Part shown: positions 43,009 through 51,481 of the stretch, in pieces
Layout of the letters: each line of letters begins with the position of its first letter
Position numbering within the stretch: position 1 is the first letter of the stretch
Source: CAADGY01 sp900696665
GTDB taxonomy: Bacteria; Acidobacteriota; Terriglobia; Bryobacterales; Bryobacteraceae
Assembly: GCA_035063885.1 (NCBI GenBank)
Contig: JAPSFM010000018.1
Coordinates: 5,201 to 69,200 of the forward strand
Direction of reading: 5' to 3'
DNA length: 64,000 nt
Made by a program: the position numbers and the translations under genes
The notes under the pieces: generated by a model
The model's database searches: none
Seen by the model: the letters and a program-made list of their open reading frames with translations, nothing else
What the model was told of the DNA's origin: nothing

Positions 43009-43456
43009 GAGGGGATATACTCTAATTGTGACACGCAGGTGGGCTTTCGTGTTGCTTCTGGGCTCTCTTGGCAGTGGCGTTACGGCCGCGCAGAGCAGTT
43101 CGGAACAATCCAAAGAGAACGTCAAAACCCAGGAGCCGCCCGAAGAGGATGTCTCCTACGCTCCGAAAGAATACTCTTTCAATCCGCTGCAAGCTGAGAA
43201 AGAGCTAAAGGTGGGCAATTTCTACTTTAAGAAGGGAAATTACAAGGCAGCCTCGTTGCGATTTGTGGAAGCGACCAGGTGGAATCCCGGTTTTGCCGAG
43301 GCATTCCATCGGCTCGGTGAGGCCCGTGACCGGCTGAAAGACGACGAAGGCGCTCGGCAGGCCTACAAGAAATTCATCGAACTGGCGCCCGATGACAAGG
43401 AGGCCGATTCCGTACGCAAGCGTCTGGAGCAGCTTGCGCGCGCGTCCGCAAAGTAA
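43007..43456 (+). CDS. Secreted small TPR-repeat protein
   Basis: 149 aa from ATG 43007 with GGAG 4 nt upstream; a GTG at 43028 is an alternative and also leaves a signal peptide (WAFVLLLGSLGSGVTAAQ). After an acidic linker there are two to three tetratricopeptide units: 'AEKELKVGNFYFKKGNYKAA', 'SLRFVEATRWNPGFAEAFHR' and 'ARQAYKKFIELAPDDKEAD'. It resembles the periplasmic BamD/YbgF-like TPR proteins, but is too short to assign. Protein-protein interaction in the periplasm is inferred. It converges on the P-loop gene with a 3-nt gap. Confidence 0.85.
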   Translation: MRGYTLIVTRRWAFVLLLGSLGSGVTAAQSSSEQSKENVKTQEPPEEDVSYAPKEYSFNPLQAEKELKVGNFYFKKGNYKAASLRFVEATRWNPGFAEAFHRLGEARDRLKDDEGARQAYKKFIELAPDDKEADSVRKRLEQLARASAK

Positions 43457-43459
43457 GCG

Positions 43460-44071
43460 TCAGTGCGCCGTCAGGCGTTGCCTGACAAAATCGGCGAGCT
43501 CCAGCGGGACGTAGTCAGGCGGAATTACCCGGAAACGCGGCTTTCCGTCCAACCATTTGTGCGGAACGTCCGGCCAGGGTGGGGGAGGCGGCCCGGCGCC
43601 GCGTTGAATTTCGACGAAAGCATCGGCGCGGTCCATGTATAACCAACTCGACTCCTTCCTGTCGGCAATGGTGTAATCCGCCACCACGATGTACAGGTCC
43701 GGACGCAGAAACTGCAGCACGCTGTTCGACTCGATAATGGTGTTCGGGCTTGATTCGATAATCTTGCGCAAGCTCGGTATGGCATGCCCGAGCTGGGCAG
43801 AGGGAGTTCGCAACCAGTAGGCCCGCTTCGCGCCCGCCGCGAGGAAGCGCCCGCTGTCCGTTCCTCCTGGCTGCTTCTCTTCGTCCAGCGCAAAAGGGTG
43901 TGAGTATTCGACGGCGCAATCACAGGGAGTGCCCGCCGGGGAACAGATGCCATGACCGTGCTGCGTGATCTTCACGGCAGTCCAATGGACTTCGGGCAGG
44001 GCGGCGATGATACCTGCAGCTACAGAAGTTTTCCCGATGTTCCTGCTGTGACCGCCCACCACCACCAGCAT
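43460..44071 (-). CDS. P-loop NTPase-like protein (MobB-related)
   Basis: 203 aa. The first residues 'MLVVVGGHSRNIGKTSVAAG' contain a Walker-A-like loop (GxxRNxGKTS, residues 6-16), as in MobB and related dethiobiotin synthetase-type small GTPases. Later 'AYWLRTPSAQLGHAIPSL', 'NTIIESNSVLQFLRPDLYIV' and 'VADYTIADRKESSW' resemble the Walker-B and base-binding region. It is a family conserved in Acidobacteriota without known role. The ATG overlaps the TAA of lpxD (1 shared base), so it is translationally coupled to a lipid A gene. A link to lipid A or to molybdopterin is possible but unproved. Confidence 0.7.
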   Translation of the reverse strand: MLVVVGGHSRNIGKTSVAAGIIAALPEVHWTAVKITQHGHGICSPAGTPCDCAVEYSHPFALDEEKQPGGTDSGRFLAAGAKRAYWLRTPSAQLGHAIPSLRKIIESSPNTIIESNSVLQFLRPDLYIVVADYTIADRKESSWLYMDRADAFVEIQRGAGPPPPPWPDVPHKWLDGKPRFRVIPPDYVPLELADFVRQRLTAH

Positions 44072-45093
44072 TACTTGCCTTCCAGGGCTTCGAGCCGGTT
44101 GCGCAGTTCGGCAAACTCACGGCGCATTTCTGGTAGCCGGGACAGACTTGCCAGTTGCTCCAGGTGTTCGCGCAGAGGACGCGCTGGGGTGCCCCAGACC
44201 ACCTGCCCGCCGCGGACAATTTTCGAGGTGAGAATCCCACAACCCGAGCCGAGCACGGCACCGGACTCGATACGAGCTTTGTCGCCGATGCCTACCTGCC
44301 CGCCGACGACGACATAGTCCCCCACCACCACGCCACCGGAAAACCCCGTTTGCGCGGCGACGACAACGCTCGATCCGATACGGCAATTGTGGGCCACGTG
44401 CACCATGTTGTCGAGCTTGGTGCCATCTCCGATGGAAGTGACGCCGAGCGCCGCGCGGTCCACGCAACTGTTTGCGCCGATTTCAACGTCGTCGCCGATT
44501 CGGACCGTGCCTACTTGGGGAAACTTCTCGTATCTTGCTCCCACTCTGGCGAATCCGAAGCCATCCGCGCCAATGACGCAACCGGAATGCAACATGGCCC
44601 TGTCGCCGATCTCGACGTCGTCATAGATTGTCACGTTGGCATAGAGAATGCACGACGTACCCAGCTTCACGCCATTTCCGATGGCGCAACCCGCACCGAC
44701 GACGCTGCCCGCTCCTATGCTGGAGCCACTTCCGATGGAGGCATGCGGTCCGACGGCTACATCCTCGCCCAATGTTGCATCCTCCGCAATCACCGCCGTA
44801 GGGTGAATGCCGGGCTGTACCGGCCGTGTAGGACGGAACCTGCGAACGGCGTGCGCGAAGGCCGCACGAGGATCGGCCGACCGGATCACCGTCCTGTCCG
44901 ATGCGGGAAAATCCAGCGGGACGATCAGGCAACCGGCCTCCGACTCGAACGCCGCTTGCGCAGCCTTCCGGTTGGCGACGAAAGCCAGGTCGCCCGGACC
45001 GGCATCTTCGACAGCCGCAACGTCCGCAATCTCCTTATCGCCGTCACCTTCAAATACCGACACGAGCCATTCCGCCAATTCCCGAACTCGCAA
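44071..45093 (-). CDS. lpxD: UDP-3-O-(3-hydroxyacyl)glucosamine N-acyltransferase
   Basis: 340 aa. The start is set at TTG 45093 because AAGGAGG (45105-45099) sits 5 nt upstream and homology begins here with 'RVRELAEWL'; a longer frame to 45189 would overlap lpxA. LpxD adds the second acyl chain in lipid A synthesis at the cytoplasmic face. The N-terminal uridine-binding domain ('AAVEDAGPGDLAFVANRK') is followed by many hexapeptide repeats forming a left-handed beta-helix. The catalytic His lies in 'NMVHVAHNCRIGSSVVVAAQ', and a C-terminal helix completes the protein. It is divergent from lpxA, 52 nt apart, and coupled to the P-loop gene. Confidence 0.95.
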   Translation of the reverse strand: MRVRELAEWLVSVFEGDGDKEIADVAAVEDAGPGDLAFVANRKAAQAAFESEAGCLIVPLDFPASDRTVIRSADPRAAFAHAVRRFRPTRPVQPGIHPTAVIAEDATLGEDVAVGPHASIGSGSSIGAGSVVGAGCAIGNGVKLGTSCILYANVTIYDDVEIGDRAMLHSGCVIGADGFGFARVGARYEKFPQVGTVRIGDDVEIGANSCVDRAALGVTSIGDGTKLDNMVHVAHNCRIGSSVVVAAQTGFSGGVVVGDYVVVGGQVGIGDKARIESGAVLGSGCGILTSKIVRGGQVVWGTPARPLREHLEQLASLSRLPEMRREFAELRNRLEALEGK

Positions 45094-45098
45094 CCGTT

Positions 45099-45105
45099 CC
45101 TCCTT
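45099..45105 (-). promoter_or_regulatory. Ribosome-binding site deciding the lpxD start
   Basis: AAGGAGG on the minus strand, 5 nt before TTG 45093. It is the best-matching Shine-Dalgarno near this gene and supports a non-ATG start. Confidence 0.85.
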
Positions 45106-45145
45106 CCGCGACTTGCCCCTGAGCACGCCGCTATCATTTAAGGTT

Positions 45146-45952
45146 ATGCCTGTTGATCCCTCCGCCGCTGTGTCTCCCACCGCGCGCATTCATCCGGAAG
45201 CCTGCATCGGCCCGCAATGCGTCATCGGCGACTTTTGCGTCATTGAATCGGATGTCACCATCGCCCGCGGGTGCCGGCTGGAGCCGCATGTCTACGTGAA
45301 ACGCTGGACAACGATGGGTGAGGAGAACGAGATCTCCGCGGGGACCGTGCTCGGAACCGATCCGCTCGACAAGGTGTTCACCGGCGAGCGCAGCTATCTG
45401 CGGATTGGCAATCGCAACCGGATTCGCGAACATTACACCATCTCGCGCGGCACCAAGCCTGAGTCCTCCACGGATATCGGCGACGACAACTACATCATGA
45501 CGTCAGGGCACATCGCCCACAATGCGAAAATCGGCAGCCATACCGTCATCGCCAGTTGTGCCCTGGTGGCCGGGTACGTGGAGATCGAGGACCAGGTGTT
45601 CATTTCGGGGGGTGTGGTGATTCACCAGTTCTCCAAAATCGGACGCCTGGCGATGATCGGCGGCAATACGCGCGTGAATCTGGATGTGCCGCCGTTCTTT
45701 CTTTATTCCGATTTCAACGTCACGCCGAAAGGGCTGAACCTGGTGGGCCTGCGGCGCGCCGGTTTTCGGGCGAGCGATATCTCCCCGCTCAAACAGGCTT
45801 ACCGGCTGCTTTTTGATTCGGGTCTGAAGCTTCAGGACGCGCTGGCGCGAATTGAAGCGGAATGCCCGACGGAGCACACGCTCCACCTAGTTCGATTTGT
45901 GCGATCGTCCGAACGCGGCATCTGCCGGCGGGCGCCGGTTGCCGAGGGTTAA
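45146..45952 (+). CDS. lpxA: UDP-N-acetylglucosamine O-acyltransferase
   Basis: 268 aa, standard length. LpxA catalyses the first step of lipid A synthesis. It is a left-handed beta-helix of hexapeptide repeats ('SPTARIHPEACIGPQCVIGD', 'NEISAGTVLGTDPLDKVFTG'), with the catalytic His in 'SGHIAHNAKIGSHTVIASCA'. 'GGVVIHQFSKIGRLAMIGGN' and 'FSKIGR' follow, then 'PPFFLYSDFNVTPKGLNLVG' and the C-terminal helical domain ('LRRAGFRASDISPLKQAYRL'). The ATG at 45146 has a short AAGG in front. In many bacteria lpxD, fabZ and lpxA lie in one operon; here lpxD and lpxA are head-to-head and fabZ is not in the window. The stop overlaps the convergent gene by 4 nt. Confidence 0.96.
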   Translation: MPVDPSAAVSPTARIHPEACIGPQCVIGDFCVIESDVTIARGCRLEPHVYVKRWTTMGEENEISAGTVLGTDPLDKVFTGERSYLRIGNRNRIREHYTISRGTKPESSTDIGDDNYIMTSGHIAHNAKIGSHTVIASCALVAGYVEIEDQVFISGGVVIHQFSKIGRLAMIGGNTRVNLDVPPFFLYSDFNVTPKGLNLVGLRRAGFRASDISPLKQAYRLLFDSGLKLQDALARIEAECPTEHTLHLVRFVRSSERGICRRAPVAEG

Positions 45953-47196
45953 GCTACCGCGGGCGCGGCGTCATATTCGAGCAGCCGCCGTTCGCCCTGG
46001 AGTTGCCGGATACGCGTAACGTCCTGCGTTACTTCGAGCGTTCCCGCGTACTTGCCATCCGCATCGCGCACAGCGAAGTAGCGCACATGCACAAAACGGC
46101 CGTGGAACTCGATCCAGAACTCGGCTACGTTTTGCCGCCCTTCGCGGAAATCGGAGAGGATCTGATCCACTACGCCGACGCTCTTCGGTGGGTGGCAGTG
46201 CTGTACTTCGCGCCCAATGATGGCTTTACTTCGGGCGAAGACGCGATTCGGACCTTCGGAGAAAAACCGCACCCGGTCGTCGGCGTCGACGAACGTGAGA
46301 TCCACGGGCAGAGTGGAGAAGATCAGGGTAAGCTGTTCCAGGCTCAGGTTTCCCGTCGGGAACTGGATGGCTTCTTTCGAGGGCAACTCCAGCGCATCGG
46401 GAAGAACCGCCGATGGCGGCCTGTATCCCTGGCGCGGTTCCACCAGGCACCATCCGTACTGGGGCGAAGATGCCCAGATTTCCGCCCAATCCTCCTGAGT
46501 AAGGGTGTTGAGCGACATGGGCAGGAGGATGTTCTCCTCCTTGTAAATCATCTCTTCCACGGCGCTCAACGCGGGAGCGGCAAACTTCATCGCGATGGCT
46601 TTGGCCTCGCCGGCGCTCAGGTTCTGGCGCTGAAGTTCGGTACCCAGCCGCTTCAGCAGCCCCCGGACTTCATCGTCCTTCGCCCACATCACCTTCGACG
46701 GCCCGGTAATGCCGTGGCGCTCCAGGCGCGAGAACAGGGTATGCTCCTTGCGCTGGTAATGCTTGTCGATATCCATCAGGTCATTGAACGATTGCCGCCA
46801 TTCGAACAACAATTCATCCGGCACGGCATCCTCCGGCATCGAGCCGATCTTCGCCATCACCGACCGCATCCGCGCCACCGTTTCCGTTAAGGCTGCGTTT
46901 TCGCGGCGGAAGGTATCTACCGGATGGCCCGGCGCCGGAGGTGAAGCCGGGAGATGCACCAGCACATCGCGCGTCACCTGGGAATGCAGATCACACATCG
47001 ATTGGATTTCCTCGACCGGCATGCCTTCCGCCATGAGTTCCTGCTCCATGGCAACCATCTCGGCATGATCGGTTTCCCGCACCATTTGCCGGAGTTGCTC
47101 CCGGACCAACTCCGGCGAATGACCGGCATGCAGGTGCTTGATGATGTCCTTCAGTGTCCGGATACGGCGGGCTCGATTATCGATGACTTCGCTCAC
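45949..47196 (-). CDS. DUF438 - hemerythrin HHE - PAS protein
   Basis: 415 aa from GTG 47196, chosen because homology (VSEVIDNR) starts here and GGTGATC lies just upstream; GTG 47205 is possible. Domains: DUF438 (1-70, 'LKDIIKHLHAGHSPELVREQ'); hemerythrin-like four-helix bundle (about 85-235) with His/Glu ligands in 'DIDKHYQRKEHTLFSRLERH' and 'VEEMIYKEENILLPM'; and a PAS domain (about 280-400, 'LTFVDADDRVRFFSEGPNRV'). The family is best known from anaerobes. Hemerythrin plus PAS suggests oxygen, NO or redox sensing without a fused output domain, so a partner must relay any signal. It is probably cytoplasmic. It converges on lpxA with a 4-nt overlap. Confidence 0.9.
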   Translation of the reverse strand: MSEVIDNRARRIRTLKDIIKHLHAGHSPELVREQLRQMVRETDHAEMVAMEQELMAEGMPVEEIQSMCDLHSQVTRDVLVHLPASPPAPGHPVDTFRRENAALTETVARMRSVMAKIGSMPEDAVPDELLFEWRQSFNDLMDIDKHYQRKEHTLFSRLERHGITGPSKVMWAKDDEVRGLLKRLGTELQRQNLSAGEAKAIAMKFAAPALSAVEEMIYKEENILLPMSLNTLTQEDWAEIWASSPQYGWCLVEPRQGYRPPSAVLPDALELPSKEAIQFPTGNLSLEQLTLIFSTLPVDLTFVDADDRVRFFSEGPNRVFARSKAIIGREVQHCHPPKSVGVVDQILSDFREGRQNVAEFWIEFHGRFVHVRYFAVRDADGKYAGTLEVTQDVTRIRQLQGERRLLEYDAAPAVA

Positions 47197-47277
47197 TCTG
47201 ATCACCTTTCGTGTTCAGAGTAACAGGTCCTGTTTGCCTGAAACTATGACTTCAGTCACACTGCTCCCGCGCGATGG

Positions 47278-50004
47278 TTAAAACGTGTATCGCAGACTCA
47301 CGTAACCGTTGATGCCCGGCGAGTCAAGTCCGGACCCGTGCACCCGGTAGCCTTTGTCGGTGAGATTCTGAAGACCGGCCACCACCCGCCAGCGCTCACC
47401 GAACGGCATGCCGGCGTGGAACCCCAGCGTGGCCCATCCGGCGGTGGAAAGATACAGCGGCACGCGCGTATTGTCGCCGGCGACGCGCACTCTGTTGATG
47501 GTTGCGCCTAGCGGCAGCACACGATCCTGGATCTGGCGGAGCGTCTCGCCGGTCGGAAGAAAAACCTGGCCTGTAGCGTCGAGATAGGAGGCGACGCGCG
47601 CACCGCGGAAGAAGTCCGCGATGTCCTGGCGGCGCCGTGATGCCCCGATGCGTTCATCGTCGCGGTCGCCTCCGCTAAGCCGCTCCTGCGCGCCTGATGC
47701 CGCGAAAGACGCCTCCATCCAGAACCGGCGGCCCGACGGAACATACCGGACCGAGAGCGAGCCCGATTGCGGGGGCAAGCGGCGTGCAAAACGGTTCGGA
47801 TTCAACTCTCGCCCCAGAATGTAGCTGTACCCGCCATCCAGCGACCAGCGGCTCGAGAGTGCATAACTGGCCAGCCATTCGAACCCGTAATACCTCGCCC
47901 TACCGTCGTTGACGAAAGCCTTCACGGCGCGCGGGTCGAAACCCGTGGCGACGGTCGCGACCCCGAGTTCGCTTTGCGCGGCGGTCTGCGGCAGGAGTGT
48001 TACCGGGTTGCCCGCCAGTTGAGTGGGAATTCCGTTCACCGGAAAAAGCAGCGTGCGCCGGACAATCGGGTCGTAAAGCTCGGCATCGAATAGCTGCACT
48101 CTGGTGTATAACCGCCGCGCCGTGAACCGAAGGCCAAATTCGTAGTTCATGAGCGATTCCGGCCGCAGTTCTCCAATGGGACCCCCTTTCGGCAGCGCAC
48201 CTTCTCCCGCGTCGCTGCTGAGCAGGGCTCCGGCCGGTATGGCTTCCGCCGCGGGAATTTCATAGCCGAGATCGTTCAGCCCGATTGCTCCAAGATCGTT
48301 CAGGTTAGGGGCGCGGAAGCCGCGGCTGACGAGTCCCTGAAGCCCGAAGATGCTCGTAAGCTGCCAGCTCACGCTGGTGTTGAACGTGACATCGCGAAAC
48401 CACTGCGACGATTCCGGCACACCGAACCGGCTCTCCTCCCGCGTGCGAAACCGGATTCCCGTCAGGCGCCCACCGATGCCGATGCGAAGACGCGACGGCA
48501 GGACTTCCACGTTGCTCTGGCCGAACAAACCGTAAGTGCGGTAAGTGGAGCCGTCGGGATAGAGCGGGCGCACGTTTTCGACCGTTGTGCGAACAGGATT
48601 CGTGATGTCCCGGTCAGACCGGATACGCTCATCGTAGACATCGCCGCCGAACGCCACAAACGCGCGATTCCCGAAATGTGTTGTCGCCTGCGACGAGTAG
48701 CCGTAGGCATCCACCCGGTTATAATCCCGCGTAATCGCATCCGTGAGGCGAAGGTTCTGGCGCAGCCCTCCGTCGGTCTGAGAGTTGATGGAGAACGTTC
48801 CGCTTAACGAATCCAGCGCTCCCAGGCTGAGCTTTTCGTACCGGGCATAAAAGAAATTCAGAGCCTGTGGTTCGAACGTCGATTGCAGCCGTCCCAAGCC
48901 GCCCAGCAGATCTTTGTAACTGTGTACTCCGTCCTGCACGCCGCGCTGATACCACAGGGAGACGAGTTGATCCGGCCGCGGCCGTGCCGCGAACTTGGTG
49001 TGCAATCCGTACTGGTCGAAGCCGGTGTCCTGCTGCCTGCCCCCCAGCAGGTCGTTGACAGTCTCCCGCGGCAGGCCGAAAAGCCGGTAGAAGACGTTGC
49101 GGGAATCGCCGCCGCTCCCCGCACGGACATCGTTGTAGCGGCGCCCGGAAGCTCCAAACAGCCAGGACACCCGCTCGGTTCCGAACGCCAAACGCGCGGC
49201 GGCCGACGCGGAAAGATCGGCGGTAGCGCCTGCGACCGCTACTTCTCCGTGGGTTGCGAGCGCGCCTCTTTCGGAGAAGCGCGGTTCCAGCGTAACGACG
49301 TTGATAGTGCCGCCAAGTGAATCGCTACCATACTGCGCTCCGGCCGGTCCCAGCAAAGCCTCCAGGCGCTGAGCCTGGCTCGGTTCAACGAACGCCAGGT
49401 ACTGGTTAGGTCCGGAGCGGAATGTCGAGTTGTTGAACCGGATGCCGTCTACAAGGTTCAGCACATGATAACCGGTGAAGCCGCGCAGGAAGGGAGACAC
49501 CTGCGCATAGGTGCTCTGTTGAACGAGTATTCCCGGCTCGTGCTCCAGCACGTTGCCGATTGTGGGAAGAGGCCTCGACTGCAACGCTTCAGAATCTTTT
49601 ACGATCGCGACGTAAGGTGAAAAAGCCGTTTCATCCACGGCGCCGCGCGTCGAAGACACCGTCACGTGCGTATAGACCGATTCCGGTTCGAGCGTGATGG
49701 TGGTTTCGCGTGTGACCGCCGTGTTGACGGCCAGTTCACGGGCGGCAAAACCGGGGGCTGCTACGCGCAAGTGGTAGATCCCGGACGGAATACCGTGCCA
49801 GACGAAGTGCCCCTCCGCATTCGTACGCGAAATGCCCAGCACCGCTCCTGCCGAGTTCTTCAGTTCCAGTTTCACGTCCGCAATGGCCGCGCCGGAAGAG
49901 TCGGTAACCAGCCCGGAGAAGCCGGGATGATGGTCACCCGAAAGCAGCGGAGTCAGGGCCACGAGAATGAGACACGAAAGAGCAGAAAGAGGATTCCAGG
50001 ACAT
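47278..50004 (-). CDS. TonB-dependent receptor (classical plug and barrel)
   Basis: 908 aa. Signal peptide (SALSCLILVALTPLLSG) is followed by a CarboxypepD_reg domain ('FSGLVTDSSGAAIADVKLEL'). A recognisable TonB plug comes next ('LQSRPLPTIGNVLEHEPGIL', 'SPFLRGFTGYHVLNLVDGIR', 'YGSDSLGGTINVVTLEP'). A long barrel follows ('LRIGIGGRLTGIRFRTREES', 'GLVSRGFRAPNLNDLG', 'ESLMNYEFGLRFTARRLYTR'), ending in 'GYVSLRYTF' with terminal Phe. Compared with the Oar-like proteins in this window it is closer to siderophore/vitamin-type receptors. The ligand is unknown. It is divergent from the Gfo/Idh gene at 50103. Confidence 0.93.
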   Translation of the reverse strand: MSWNPLSALSCLILVALTPLLSGDHHPGFSGLVTDSSGAAIADVKLELKNSAGAVLGISRTNAEGHFVWHGIPSGIYHLRVAAPGFAARELAVNTAVTRETTITLEPESVYTHVTVSSTRGAVDETAFSPYVAIVKDSEALQSRPLPTIGNVLEHEPGILVQQSTYAQVSPFLRGFTGYHVLNLVDGIRFNNSTFRSGPNQYLAFVEPSQAQRLEALLGPAGAQYGSDSLGGTINVVTLEPRFSERGALATHGEVAVAGATADLSASAAARLAFGTERVSWLFGASGRRYNDVRAGSGGDSRNVFYRLFGLPRETVNDLLGGRQQDTGFDQYGLHTKFAARPRPDQLVSLWYQRGVQDGVHSYKDLLGGLGRLQSTFEPQALNFFYARYEKLSLGALDSLSGTFSINSQTDGGLRQNLRLTDAITRDYNRVDAYGYSSQATTHFGNRAFVAFGGDVYDERIRSDRDITNPVRTTVENVRPLYPDGSTYRTYGLFGQSNVEVLPSRLRIGIGGRLTGIRFRTREESRFGVPESSQWFRDVTFNTSVSWQLTSIFGLQGLVSRGFRAPNLNDLGAIGLNDLGYEIPAAEAIPAGALLSSDAGEGALPKGGPIGELRPESLMNYEFGLRFTARRLYTRVQLFDAELYDPIVRRTLLFPVNGIPTQLAGNPVTLLPQTAAQSELGVATVATGFDPRAVKAFVNDGRARYYGFEWLASYALSSRWSLDGGYSYILGRELNPNRFARRLPPQSGSLSVRYVPSGRRFWMEASFAASGAQERLSGGDRDDERIGASRRRQDIADFFRGARVASYLDATGQVFLPTGETLRQIQDRVLPLGATINRVRVAGDNTRVPLYLSTAGWATLGFHAGMPFGERWRVVAGLQNLTDKGYRVHGSGLDSPGINGYVSLRYTF

Positions 50005-50032
50005 GTCAGCGATAATTTAACAGCATACGTTC

Positions 50033-50074
50033 AACGTGCGTTTATAAACACGTTTCAAAAAGTTACCATAAAAT
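50033..50074. promoter_or_regulatory. Imperfect palindrome and possible promoter between receptor and Gfo/Idh genes
   Basis: AACGTG-(cg)-TTTA at 50033-50044 and TAAACACGTT at 50045-50054 form an inverted repeat with a 2-nt bulge; its core GTTTATAAAC is a perfect palindrome. TAAAAT at 50069-50074 could be the -10 of the rightward gene, which would put the repeat over its -35 region. No matching regulator is adjacent. Confidence 0.35.
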
Positions 50075-50102
50075 GCAGAGCACCGCCTTCAAGGAGGTAC
50101 AC

Positions 50103-51428
50103 ATGTCTGAGAGCGTTTCCCGGCGGAGATTTCTCGGGGCAGCGGCAAGTTCGGCGGCGCTACCCGCAACGGCACAATCGTACAGCCGTATCGTTGGCGC
50201 CAACGACCGTATCCAGATCGGACAGATAGGATGCGGCCACAGAGCTGCAGGACATTGGCGCATGCTGAAACTTTCCGCTGCAACCGATCCGAATTTCGAC
50301 CTCCGGAGCGTGTGCGACATCTGGTCCTTGAATCGCGAGAAAGCCGTGAATCATGTGGCAGAGATGTTCGGGAAGCGTCCCAGGGCCTACAAATATTCCG
50401 AGGAGATGTTGGCCGACCCGGAACTCGACGCGGTGATGATCGCCACCGGCGACCATCAGCACGCGCGAATTCTTGCCGAGGTGGTGCGGGCGGGGAAGGA
50501 TTGCTACTGCGAGAAACCAATGGCCAATACGCTCGAAGATGCTAAGCTGGCGCGCGATACGGTCCTTCGCAGCAAACAGGTAGTCCAGATGGGATCGCAA
50601 TGGCTCAGCGATCCGTATCAACATAAAGTCCGCGACATTATCCGCAGCGGAACGTTGGGAAAAATCGTCGCCATCGATCAGAGCTGGAACTTTAACGGAC
50701 CGCGCTGGCACGTGCCGTCGGATTCGAACGTAGCAGCCATCCGCGAGCAGGATACGGATTGGAAAAGGTGGCTGCTCGGACGCCGGCCGCGTCCATTTGA
50801 CCCGCGTGTGTATTTCGAGTTCCGCATTTTCAAGGATTTCTCCGGCGGCATTACGGACCAATGGTACAGTCATGGCTCCGGGCTGGTTCACTTCTATCTC
50901 GACACGTTCATTCCCGATGACACCGTTTCAAACGGCGGCATTTTCGCCTGGCATGACGTTCGTGAGAATCCCGACACGTTCCAGTGTGTGTCCACATTCC
51001 AGGAAAAGCAGGTGCTTTATACGTACAGCACGACGTTTGGAAACGGCTACGGTGATCACACTATCATCCGTGGAACGCGCGGCACGCTGTATTCTCCGGG
51101 CGGCGAGGGGAGCCCGCAATGGTGGTACGTACCGGAATCGAGAAGTGCCTGGCGCACAAATGTGGTATTTGACAGTGCGGTCCGATCCAAACCCGAACCG
51201 GTGCGGGTGGCGGGGGAAACGGAACTGGCGCCCGTGAACCAATCGGACGATTTGAAGTACCACACGGACGACTGGTTGCGCTGCATGCGAAATCGTAAAA
51301 CGCCGAACGGCAGCATCGAGACCGGGTTCGCACACTCCATCGCGGTCATTATGGCCACCCGCAGCTACCGGGAGGGCAGGAAGATGTACTGGGACCGGAC
51401 AAGGGAGCAGATCGTCACGTCCATTTGA
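50103..51428 (+). CDS. Gfo/Idh/MocA family oxidoreductase, Tat-exported
   Basis: 441 aa. ATG 50103 is chosen because AAGGAGGT (50091-50098) lies 4 nt upstream. The N-terminus is a clear twin-arginine signal (SRRRFLGAAASSAALPATAQ). The Rossmann part starts 'IQIGQIGCGHRAAGHW', the next signature is 'DCYCEKPMANTLEDAKLARD', and the C-terminal domain has 'VGQ'-like strands and 'HTDDWLRCMRNRKTPNGSIE', typical of the MviM/glycosidase-associated group. It probably acts on a sugar or glycoside in the periplasm. It is divergent from the TonB-dependent receptor, so joint regulation is possible. The padR promoter overlaps its stop codon. Confidence 0.9.
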   Translation: MSESVSRRRFLGAAASSAALPATAQSYSRIVGANDRIQIGQIGCGHRAAGHWRMLKLSAATDPNFDLRSVCDIWSLNREKAVNHVAEMFGKRPRAYKYSEEMLADPELDAVMIATGDHQHARILAEVVRAGKDCYCEKPMANTLEDAKLARDTVLRSKQVVQMGSQWLSDPYQHKVRDIIRSGTLGKIVAIDQSWNFNGPRWHVPSDSNVAAIREQDTDWKRWLLGRRPRPFDPRVYFEFRIFKDFSGGITDQWYSHGSGLVHFYLDTFIPDDTVSNGGIFAWHDVRENPDTFQCVSTFQEKQVLYTYSTTFGNGYGDHTIIRGTRGTLYSPGGEGSPQWWYVPESRSAWRTNVVFDSAVRSKPEPVRVAGETELAPVNQSDDLKYHTDDWLRCMRNRKTPNGSIETGFAHSIAVIMATRSYREGRKMYWDRTREQIVTSI

Positions 51429-51481
51429 CATTTTCCATCGTACCGCTGTAGGATCATCGAAATCGGATTTCGTTTTCGATG
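51425..51481 (+). promoter_or_regulatory. padR promoter with nested inverted-repeat operator
   Basis: TTGACA (51425-51430), 18 nt, TAGGAT (51449-51454) form a plausible promoter whose -35 covers the preceding stop codon. Two inverted repeats follow: CGAAAT-cgg-ATTTCG (51458-51472) and an outer CATCGAAA (51455-51462) with TTTCGATG (51474-51481), the latter containing the padR start codon. This is the expected layout for PadR autorepression. No Shine-Dalgarno is present. Confidence 0.6.
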
